Shown here: piece by piece, positions 1 to 6,076 of the stretch | Numbering within the stretch: position 1 is the stretch's first letter | Layout of the letters: each line of letters begins with the position of its first letter | Assembly: GCA_043806315.1 (NCBI GenBank) | Contig: JAZDHF010000160.1 | Coordinates: 1 to 6,583 of the forward strand | Reading direction: 5' to 3' | Length of the DNA: 6,583 nt | Source of the DNA: SBAX01 sp043806315 | GTDB lineage: Bacteria > Planctomycetota > Phycisphaerae > UBA1845 | Translations under genes and position numbers: made by a program | Notes under the pieces: model-generated | The model's database searches: none | What the model was told of the DNA's origin: nothing | The model's input: the letters and a program-made list of their open reading frames with translations, nothing else

Positions 1-173
1 GGCCTTGGAAAGGGAACGATTGTTGAGTACACTCTGTTTCCATCAGGCTGCTCCTCCGTGAACGGTAAACTCGTGTAGCTACAGGTGTTATCGCACAGAG
101 AGCAGCCTGTTTCTATCCCCTCGGTGAGAAATGCGGGCTAAAGCGGTCTGAAAGCACCGTTCCCGTGAAGGCC
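1..173 (+). ncRNA. Candidate structured RNA, 6S-like layout
   Basis: No coding sequence is visible here. Seen directly: GGCCTT (1-6) pairs with AAGGCC (168-173) and GGGAACG (12-18) pairs with CGTTCCC (158-164), making a closing stem around a small internal loop. Further in, CAGGCTGCTC (44-53) pairs exactly with GAGCAGCCTG (100-109). That arm continues through GTG/CAC (58-60 with 94-96) and CGGTAA/TTATCG (63-68 with 88-93, one G-U pair). The bases between the two stems (19-43 and 110-157) form a large asymmetric bubble whose 3' side can form a small hairpin (GCGGT 143-147 with ACCGT 156-160). Closing stem, open bubble and long terminal arm at about 170-190 nt is the layout of 6S RNA, which binds RNA polymerase holoenzyme by mimicking an open promoter. 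I see no decisive primary-sequence match, no terminator, and the 5' end coincides with the window edge. The strand is a guess from the longer 3' bubble strand. A decayed mobile-element end is the main alternative. Confidence 0.3.
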
Positions 174-385
174 CGCCGCGATTGTCTTGGAGTGCATCCG
201 AAACCCCCCTCACCCTACCCTCGGACCCTCCCGGACCCTCCCTCCTCGGTCGGCTCGTCTGACCCTCGGTCGGCTCGTCTGACCCCCCAGTGAGGGAGAG
301 GGATTCTACGACGGACTCTTGGTGCAGTGGTACGAAAAGGGTGGATCTTGATGCACGGTTCCGCGGAGTCGGCGGAGGCCGCGAT
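174..385. other. Non-coding stretch with low-complexity repeats
   Basis: No credible gene on either strand. The left half is C-rich and contains the two tandem duplications listed separately. A CCCTCACCC-type run at 209-216 and a GTGAGGGAGAGGG run near 290-302 are roughly complementary and look like the arms of an imperfect dispersed palindrome whose middle has been filled by the tandem repeats. Close to the promoter, ATGCAC (351-356) can pair with GTGCAT (387-392), with CGCGG/CCGCG (362-366 with 379-383) stacked inside. This competes with the palindrome at 386-403 for the same bases. Confidence 0.6.
222..283. repeat. Two adjacent tandem duplications (10 bp x2, 20 bp x2)
   Basis: CGGACCCTCC occurs twice head to tail at 222-231 and 232-241. 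Two bases later CCTCGGTCGGCTCGTCTGAC occurs twice head to tail at 244-263 and 264-283. Both duplications are exact, which points to recent slippage or replication error. The block sits between C-rich and G-rich arms that look like a split intergenic palindrome. No protein-coding reading is supported. Confidence 0.85.
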
Positions 386-403
386 GGTGCATTGAAATGC
401 ACC
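386..403. repeat. Perfect palindrome with TGAA apex, overlapping a -35 box
   Basis: GGTGCATT (386-393) and AATGCACC (396-403) are exact reverse complements around a GA centre. The design matches the palindromes at 2077-2094, 5491-5508, 5637-5656 and 5749-5768, which keep the TGAA apex but have other arms. The TTGAAA core of this copy is also the -35 hexamer of the promoter of the exported beta-helix gene. Confidence 0.85.
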
Positions 404-419
404 GTACGTTTGCTATAAT
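392..419 (+). promoter_or_regulatory. Sigma-70-type promoter with extended -10
   Basis: TTGAAA (392-397), a 16-bp spacer and TATAAT (414-419) preceded by TGC (411-413), giving the full extended -10 TGCTATAAT. This is close to the vegetative sigma consensus at both boxes. Transcription should begin near 426, leaving a leader of about 55 nt before the ATG at 481. Any start codon upstream of about 425, such as the in-frame ATG at 397, would lie in the promoter itself and can be excluded for this transcript. Confidence 0.8.
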
Positions 420-469
420 GGGGGCTTACCAGGACTCCTCATGCGCTGCGACGCACGTTGGCTTCAGGC

Positions 470-475
470 GGGGGA
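470..475 (+). promoter_or_regulatory. Ribosome binding site deciding the start at 481
   Basis: GGGGGA ends five bases before the ATG at 481. The alternative in-frame ATG at 397 has no purine-rich site upstream and lies within the promoter. The next in-frame residues after 481 form a normal signal peptide, so this site marks the true start. Confidence 0.65.
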
Positions 476-480
476 CGAAA

Positions 481-1869
481 ATGCTTCAGACAAGATGTTG
501 GGCAACGGCTGCGGCGGCCTTGGTGAGTATCGGTTGGCCGGGCGTTTCTGCGGCTGCAACGCTCAACGTGCCGGGAGACTTCGCCACGATTCAGGCGTGT
601 ATCGACGCGGCGGTCAGCGGCGTCGATGAGTGCGTCGCGGCCCCGGGGACGTACCACGAAACGATCAACTTTCTCGGCAAGGCCATCACCCTGAGCAGTT
701 CCGACGGCGCGGACGTGACCACAATCGACGCCACGGGAATCGGCGGCAGCGTGGTGACATGCGGCGGCGGTGAAGGTTCGGATACCATCCTAGACGGTTT
801 CACGCTGACCGGGGGAACGGGAACGCTCATCGGTACGCGGAGGTACGGCGGCGGGATGTACAACTCCGGCAGCATCGCGACGGTGACCCACTGCACGTTC
901 CGCGGTAATACGGCCTACGCGGGCGGCGGGATGATGAACAACCAGAGCAGTCCGACCGTTAACGAGTGCACGTTTAGTCTTAACACGGCCGACTACGGCG
1001 GCGGGATGATGAACACCAACAGCCGCCCGAGCGTGACTTACTGTACTTTCCGTGGGAACACGGCCAGCGACGGCGGCGGGGTGTTCAATAATTTCAGCAA
1101 CCCGACGGTGACCCACTGCACGTTCCGCGGAAACAGGGCCGTCAGCGGTGGTGGAATGGAGAACTATGTCAGCAGCCCGATGGTGAGCAACAGCACGTTC
1201 AGCGGGAACACGGCTAGTGGTGGCGGTGGCATAGCGAATGTGGGCAGCGCCCCGACCGTAACGCAGTGCACGTTCAGCGGAAACACCGCGGGTACAGGGG
1301 GCGCGATTGGGAACAGGGGCAGCAACGCCACCGTGACCAACTGCATTTTCTGGCGCGATAGCCCGGACGAGATGGGCAACGAAGCATCGCACCCCACCAT
1401 CCGCTTCAGCGACGCGCAAGGCGGATTACCAATCGGTGCAGTCGATGGCGGAGGGAACATCGACCTGGACCCGATGTTCGTACGTTCGCCGGACCCTGGG
1501 CCTAATGGGACGTGGGACGGGGTGGACGACGACTACGGCGACCTGCGGCTGCGAGGCGGTTCGCCCTGCATCGACGCGGGCGATCCGGGGTTTGTCGCGC
1601 AGCCGGGAGAGACCGATCTCGAGGGGCACGCGCGGGTGCTGTGCGGGCGGGTGGACATGGGGGCGTACGAATTCGGCATCGGCGATTATGACTGCGACCA
1701 GTCCGTTGATTTAACGGACTTCGCCAATTGGTCGGGCTGCATGACCGGACCAAGCACTGCCGACACAGCAGTGCCACACGCTCCTGGGTGCGAGGGCTTC
1801 GACTTTGACGGGGACGGGGACGTGGACCTGCTCGACTTCGGCGGGTTCCAATGCATCGTCGGGCCGTGA
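481..1869 (+). CDS. Exported right-handed beta-helix protein with dockerin-like C-terminus
   Basis: A 462-residue protein, probably secreted or surface-bound; no enzyme activity can be read from it. The start at 481 rests on the ribosome site, the promoter position and a signal peptide (residues 1 to about 25, positive MLQTRCW head, hydrophobic core, SAAA cleavage region). Residues 28-120 (VPGDFATIQACIDAA, APGTYHE, DGFTLTGG) are the usual lead-in of pectin-lyase-fold helices. Seven rungs follow with an exact 25-residue period, each like VTHCTFRGNTA..GGG, with V at 135, 160, 185, 210, 235, 260 and 285. The repeats resemble the GGG(I/M)xN motifs of chlamydial Pmp-type proteins. Residues 359-398 (GSPCIDAGD to VDMGAYEF) form the choice-of-anchor-Q-type module. 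Two calcium loops follow with identical spacing: D402, D404, D406, D410, D413 and D441, D443, D445, D449, D452. The gene is monocistronic. A role in adhesion or polysaccharide binding is inference. Confidence 0.85.
   Translation: MLQTRCWATAAAALVSIGWPGVSAAATLNVPGDFATIQACIDAAVSGVDECVAAPGTYHETINFLGKAITLSSSDGADVTTIDATGIGGSVVTCGGGEGSDTILDGFTLTGGTGTLIGTRRYGGGMYNSGSIATVTHCTFRGNTAYAGGGMMNNQSSPTVNECTFSLNTADYGGGMMNTNSRPSVTYCTFRGNTASDGGGVFNNFSNPTVTHCTFRGNRAVSGGGMENYVSSPMVSNSTFSGNTASGGGGIANVGSAPTVTQCTFSGNTAGTGGAIGNRGSNATVTNCIFWRDSPDEMGNEASHPTIRFSDAQGGLPIGAVDGGGNIDLDPMFVRSPDPGPNGTWDGVDDDYGDLRLRGGSPCIDAGDPGFVAQPGETDLEGHARVLCGRVDMGAYEFGIGDYDCDQSVDLTDFANWSGCMTGPSTADTAVPHAPGCEGFDFDGDGDVDLLDFGGFQCIVGP
847..1350 (+). 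repeat. Seven coding repeats of 75 bp (25-residue beta-helix rungs)
   Basis: Residues 123-290 of the beta-helix protein repeat every 25 residues without a single length change. Each rung has a GGG turn, an asparagine, a small-residue stretch and then V-x-x-C-T-F-x-x-N. The cysteine falls at residues 138, 163, 188, 213, 263 and 288, with serine at 238. Some DNA-level identity remains, for example GACCCACTGCACGTTCCGCGG occurs around both 884-904 and 1110-1130. This suggests the array grew by duplication or is partly homogenised. Confidence 0.85.
1754..1774. repeat. Palindrome inside the dockerin-like coding region
   Basis: GCACTGC (1754-1760) and GCAGTGC (1768-1774) are exact inverted arms around a 7-nt loop. 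On the minus strand the right arm with its flank reads TGTGGCACTGCT, which matches TGTGCCACTGCT at 4991-5002 in 11 of 12 positions, so both look like copies of one dispersed repeat. In the protein it encodes roughly S425-H433, between the two calcium loops, where it acts as extra linker. Confidence 0.6.
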
Positions 1870-1879
1870 GTCTCCTGTC

Positions 1880-1908
1880 CCCCACCCCTCGCCGCGCGAG
1901 GGATGGGG
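1880..1908. repeat. Hairpin downstream of the beta-helix gene, possible terminator
   Basis: CCCCACCCCTCGC (1880-1892) pairs with GCGAGGGATGGGG (1896-1908) in 12 of 13 positions around a CGC loop, starting 10 bases after the stop codon. A strong stem at that position could stop transcription, but no T-run follows directly (only TTTT at 1919-1922, ten bases further on). The near-symmetric CCCCA(T/C)CCCTCGC form resembles a dispersed intergenic palindrome, so I call it a repeat with possible terminator use. Confidence 0.6.
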
Positions 1909-1984
1909 CACCCGGCGATTTTGCGTCGGCCCTCCGATCGAACGGGGGTGCATCCCACGTGAAGTGGCGAAAATGCCCACAGGA

Positions 1985-2169
1985 TGTCATTCTGAGCGCA
2001 GCGAAGAATCTTCTTGCGCGTCTATGTAGAAGCGCAGAAAGAATGACCCATTCTGCGCCACAGGTTTCAGCCGGCGCGCGACCTGAAGGTCGCGGCTCGG
2101 AGGTTGAACCTTTCTGCGTTTCCACTTAGATGCTTCGCTCCGAGATTCTTCGCTACGCTCAGAATGACA
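1985..2169. mobile_element. 185-bp inverted-repeat cassette, MITE-like
   Basis: The left end, TGTCATTCTGAGCGCAGCGA and onward (1985-2010), and the right end (2144-2169) are inverted copies matching in 25 of 26 positions. The terminal motif TGTCATTCTGAGCGCAGCGAA is, from general knowledge, a dispersed intergenic sequence found in many unrelated bacteria. Inside lie further palindromes: GCGCAGAA/TTCTGCGC (2032-2039 with 2051-2058) and CGCGACCT/AGGTCGCG (2077-2084 with 2087-2094). There is no transposase or believable ORF inside. I do not see an unambiguous target-site duplication, so insertion as a unit is not proven; two separate repeats facing each other is the alternative. Confidence 0.65.
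2077..2094. repeat. Perfect palindrome with TGAA apex
   Basis: CGCGACCT and AGGTCGCG flank a GA centre, giving 8 paired bases and a CCTGAAGG core. It lies in the middle of the 1985-2169 cassette and shares the TGAA apex of the other palindromes in the window. Confidence 0.8.
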
Positions 2170-2214
2170 CGAAACGATTGCCCCCGCCACTCTTGATGGG
2201 ATGGACCCATGGAG

Positions 2215-2245
2215 CGGCGACGATTCGGACGTTGGACCGTCGCCG
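2215..2245. repeat. Inverted repeat, 8-bp arms
   Basis: CGGCGACG (2215-2222) pairs exactly with CGTCGCCG (2238-2245) around a 15-nt loop. It lies about 90 bases upstream of the clpC -35 box. The spacing is unlike the CIRCE or CtsR operators known for clp and heat-shock genes, and no such operator is recognised here. It could be an operator for an unknown regulator or just another intergenic palindrome. Confidence 0.45.
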
Positions 2246-2336
2246 TCGATGAAACTCCGCCCCCGCGCTCGTCATTCAACCCCTTATCGCGGTCGATACA
2301 GGAATCAGACTCGGCCCGCGCGCAGGGTCCGCTAAG

Positions 2337-2365
2337 TTGATGAGGTGGTCAGGCGGTGCTACAAT
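2337..2365 (+). promoter_or_regulatory. clpC promoter, sigma-70-type with extended -10
   Basis: TTGATG (2337-2342), a 17-bp spacer and TACAAT (2360-2365) preceded by TGC (2357-2359). Both hexamers and the spacing fit a vegetative promoter. Transcription should begin near 2372, so the clpC leader is about 100 nt. The leader contains a short ACCCGGAGGGT stem (2406-2416). No heat-shock sigma-type promoter is evident, which suggests basal housekeeping expression. Confidence 0.7.
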
Positions 2366-2474
2366 CGTGAATGTGGCAGCGCCGTGCTTCGCTTTGTGAA
2401 TCGCCACCCGGAGGGTTCATCCCGCGGCGGCCACAGGGGAACGCCGGCGACAACAACGCAGGAGAACGCGAGAT

Positions 2475-4979
<2,505 letters not shown>

Positions 4980-4990
4980 CAAAGTTCGGG

Positions 4991-5013
4991 TGTGCCACTG
5001 CTCTTGAGCAGTG
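4991..5013. repeat. Palindrome downstream of clpC, possible terminator stem
   Basis: CACTGCTC (4996-5003) and GAGCAGTG (5006-5013) are exact inverted arms around TT, beginning 17 bases after the clpC stop. No T-run follows, so intrinsic termination is doubtful. With its TGTG flank the left half matches the coding palindrome at 1754-1778 in inverse orientation, so it looks like a member of a dispersed repeat family. Confidence 0.65.
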
Positions 5014-5050
5014 AAACGTAACAAAGGATACACAACGGCGAGGGCGATTC

Positions 5051-5149
5051 ATGGGACGATTAGCTCTCCCGGCGTTTGGCGACGTCTACGTTGACGCCAA
5101 TTGCATCATCTATAGCGTTGAGAAGGTCGCGTACGGATTCGACGAATGA
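5051..5149 (+). pseudogene. N-terminal remnant of a PIN-domain (VapC-type) toxin
   Basis: A 32-residue ORF with a good ribosome site (GAGGG at 5040-5044, six bases before the ATG). The segment VYVDANCIIYSVEK (residues 12-25) is the first strand and helix of a PIN ribonuclease domain, with D15 at the place of the first metal-binding aspartate. VapC-type toxins usually have 120-150 residues and three or four acidic catalytic residues; here everything after residue 32 is missing and no frame downstream resumes the domain. It cannot be an active nuclease. The stop overlaps the next start as ATGA, so translation of this fragment may now serve to couple ribosomes onto the antitoxin-like gene. A deletion that fused two toxin-antitoxin loci is the simplest history. 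Confidence 0.6.
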
Positions 5150-5412
5150 AAGCGCCCGTCGGGACGGGCCTTCCCCGACTGCCAAAGAACCCAACCATGC
5201 GCGCGGTTGTCGAACGCTTCGAAGTGATGGACGACCGGATGGCCGAGGTCTTGCGGGAGAAGTCCGGGGCCGAGCGGTTGCGCATCGGCGACCAGATGTT
5301 CTCGTTTGCCCGAGACTTGATCGCAAACTCCGTCCGCGCCGCCCATCCCCAATGGGACGAGGGACGGATCGCAAGGGAGACGGCGCGGAGGCTGTCGCAT
5401 GGCGCCGTCTGA
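5146..5412 (+). CDS. Small antitoxin-like protein (hypothetical)
   Basis: An 88-residue, charged, probably helical cytoplasmic protein with no membrane segment. The recognisable part is residues 19-88: a conserved-looking core with FEVMDDRMAEVLREKSGAE (25-43), then RDLIANSVRAAHPQWDEGRI (56-75) and the end RRLSHGAV. Short proteins of this shape, ending in HP.W.E..(I/V)...(A/V)RRL.HGAV, are in my recollection found upstream of nucleotidyltransferase- or PIN-type toxins and resemble what is annotated as Rv0078B-related antitoxin; I could not check this. The start at 5146 overlaps the PIN remnant's stop (ATGA) and has only a weak site of its own, so coupling is likely. An internal ATG at 5197 would give 71 residues that still include the whole core. 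A GCCCGTC/GACGGGC stem (5154-5160 with 5163-5169) lies just after the first start. The gene looks intact, but both neighbours are truncated, so it may be an orphan antitoxin. Confidence 0.6.
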   Translation: MKAPVGTGLPRLPKNPTMRAVVERFEVMDDRMAEVLREKSGAERLRIGDQMFSFARDLIANSVRAAHPQWDEGRIARETARRLSHGAV

Positions 5413-5500
5413 ACTGCTTTTCTTCGGGGTGGGTTTCCTCGCACCAACATTGTACTACAACGCTCTCTTATATGACGATGGTGTGAGGGAAGCCCGTTGA
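5399..5500 (+). pseudogene. Possible N-terminal remnant of the cognate toxin
   Basis: A 33-residue ORF starting at an ATG 14 bases inside the end of the antitoxin-like gene, in another frame, the usual arrangement of a coupled antitoxin-toxin pair. It begins MAPSELL and has a hydrophobic stretch (LLFFGVGFLAPTL, residues 6-18). Its stop codon TGA is formed by the TTGAAA core of the palindrome at 5491-5508, so the reading frame runs straight into repeat DNA. No nucleotidyltransferase or nuclease motif is present. It could be the stub of a toxin gene replaced by the repeat region, or a chance ORF; the evidence is mainly positional. Confidence 0.3.
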
Positions 5501-5508
5501 AACGGGCT
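5491..5508. repeat. Perfect palindrome with TGAA apex, ends a truncated ORF
   Basis: AGCCCGTT and AACGGGCT flank a GA centre. Its core is the same TTGAAA as in the copies at 386-403 and 5749-5768, while the arms differ. The TGA at 5498-5500 in its core is the stop codon of the 33-codon remnant. Confidence 0.85.
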
Positions 5509-5610
5509 AGCGGAGGCGGTTGAGGTCGTGCGCGTTACCAGCCGTAAACGCTTGCTGTTACCCACATTTTTCCGGAGCGGATGCCCCTTGGGCGTCTGGA
5601 AACAGCGTCT

Positions 5611-5623
5611 GTGCCGGAGGCAC
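5611..5623. repeat. Short palindrome with GGA loop
   Basis: GTGCC-GGA-GGCAC. It has the same CCGGAGG core as the three GTCCCGGAGGGAC copies, with the middle arm base pair changed from C-G to G-C in a compensated way. Confidence 0.7.
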
Positions 5624-5636
5624 GGCATGAAAATAG

Positions 5637-5656
5637 CCCAGCGATTCATCGCTGGG
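5637..5656. repeat. Perfect palindrome, TGAA apex on the minus strand
   Basis: CCCAGCGA and TCGCTGGG flank TTCA; read on the minus strand the centre is ATGAAT, so the TGAA apex is kept. The outer CCCAGCG arms equal those of the copy at 5749-5768. Confidence 0.85.
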
Positions 5657-5680
5657 GATGCAAGTCGAAGAACGGTCCGA

Positions 5681-5793
5681 GTCCCGGAGGGACGACAGAG
5701 CGGCACCCAGCCGTCCCTCCGGGACTTCGTTGCCTGGGCCCCAGTGTTCCCAGCGTTGAAACGCTGGGCTATTGTCAATCGTCCCTCCGGGAC
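5681..5793. repeat. Three copies of GTCCCGGAGGGAC
   Basis: The 13-bp palindrome occurs at 5681-5693 and as its reverse complement GTCCCTCCGGGAC at 5713-5725 and 5781-5793. The first two, 19 bases apart, can pair with each other over their full length as well as fold singly. A shorter relative, ACCCGGAGGGT, lies in the clpC leader (2406-2416). Confidence 0.8.
5749..5768. repeat. Perfect 9-bp-arm palindrome with TGAA apex
   Basis: CCCAGCGTT and AACGCTGGG flank a GA centre. It is the longest perfect member of the TGAA-apex family in the window, and lies within the 5538-5855 cassette. Confidence 0.85.
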
Positions 5794-5882
5794 GAGCCTC
5801 GCTGGCATTCCGAAAGGCGCTCTACTTGTGGGTAACAGCAAGCGTAAACGGCTGGCCTGGGGGGCCGCCTTCGGCGGGAGAA

Positions 5883-5900
5883 AGGCCGCGAAAGCGGCCT
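5883..5900. repeat. GAAA-tetraloop hairpin
   Basis: AGGCCGC (5883-5889) and GCGGCCT (5894-5900) pair exactly around GAAA, a stable GNRA tetraloop if transcribed. No T-run follows, so terminator function is unlikely. It lies outside the terminal repeats of the 318-bp cassette. Confidence 0.6.
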
Positions 5901-6023
5901 GAATCGCCCGTGCGCTTTCCAACCGCTCTGGAAGAACTTGGTGGAGTAGTGGTAGTCCCCGTGCCCAGTACGTGCCGAGCGCCGGCAACGCAGAGTGAGC
6001 GTGAGCGGCGTCACGTCTTATCG

Positions 6024-6052
6024 TTCCCATACGAGCACGCGGATGGTATGAT
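6024..6052 (+). promoter_or_regulatory. Probable promoter of the M24 peptidase gene
   Basis: TATGAT (6047-6052) is a good -10 hexamer; TTCCCA (6024-6029) at a 17-bp spacing is a moderate -35 match (4 of 6). Transcription would begin near 6059, giving a leader of under 20 nt that contains the ribosome site AAAGGAGA (6063-6070). The call rests mainly on the -10 and on position. Confidence 0.5.
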
Positions 6053-6076
6053 CCGACCGCGTAAAGGAGAACCCGC

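Larger units (their letters stand above)
1870..2336. other. Intergenic region between the beta-helix gene and clpC
   Basis: No credible gene on either strand. From left to right it holds a 13-bp-arm hairpin just past the stop codon (1880-1908), a spacer, the 185-bp inverted-repeat cassette (1985-2169), a smaller stem (2215-2222 with 2238-2245) and about 90 bases of plain sequence before the clpC promoter. The open reading frames that cross it in both directions translate repeat sequence and have low-complexity, arginine-rich content. Confidence 0.7.
5538..5855. mobile_element. 318-bp cassette with 29-bp terminal inverted repeats
   Basis: The left end 5538-5566 (CCAGCCGTAAACGC...TTACCCACA) and the right end 5827-5855 are inverted copies matching in 27 of 29 positions, the two mismatches lying together in the GTAAAC segment. 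The interior is a string of small palindromes: GATGCCC/GGGCGTC (5580-5596, one G-T pair), GTGCCGGAGGCAC (5611-5623), CCCAGCGA/TCGCTGGG (5637-5656), GTCCCGGAGGGAC (5681-5693) and its reverse complement twice (5713-5725, 5781-5793), and CCCAGCGTT/AACGCTGGG (5749-5768). No transposase is encoded. It could be a non-autonomous element that moves in trans, or an array of repeats captured between two long inverted copies. No clear flanking target duplication is seen. Confidence 0.65.
5413..6023. other. Repeat-filled intergenic region
   Basis: Apart from the 33-codon remnant ending at 5500, no gene is supported on either strand. The stretch 5491-5900 is almost continuous palindromes: the TGAA-apex copy at 5491-5508, the 318-bp cassette (5538-5855) with six or more internal stems, CCGCC/GGCGG (5865-5877) and AGGCCGC/GCGGCCT with a GAAA loop (5883-5900). 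Positions 5901-6023 are plain sequence before the next promoter. Reading frames crossing the region, including a 212-codon frame on the minus strand, translate these repeats. Confidence 0.75.

Noticed and set aside
88..402. 104-codon minus-strand frame upstream of the beta-helix gene
   Set aside because: It crosses the tandem duplications, the promoter palindrome and part of the structured region; low-complexity content and no ribosome site.
397..480. Upstream in-frame ATG giving a 490-residue beta-helix protein
   Set aside because: The ATG overlaps the -35 box and precedes the predicted transcription start; the first 28 residues would put a signal peptide in mid-chain. The ATG at 481 has a ribosome site and an immediate signal peptide.
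790..1419. 209-codon minus-strand frame with a repeated pattern
   Set aside because: Its repeats are simply the reverse frame of the 75-bp beta-helix rungs.
2215..2245. CIRCE or CtsR heat-shock operator upstream of clpC
   Set aside because: Neither the CIRCE arms with a 9-nt spacer nor the CtsR heptad direct repeat is present; the inverted repeat has other arms and a 15-nt loop.
4991..5013. Intrinsic terminator of clpC
   Set aside because: The stem is perfect but is followed by AAACGTAACAAAGG and not by a T-run, and its flank matches another copy in the window, so it is listed as a repeat with only possible terminator use.
5491..5900. CRISPR-like array
   Set aside because: The repeats are short palindromes of different sequence and mixed orientation with irregular spacing, without a constant direct repeat or unique spacers of even length, and no cas genes are present.
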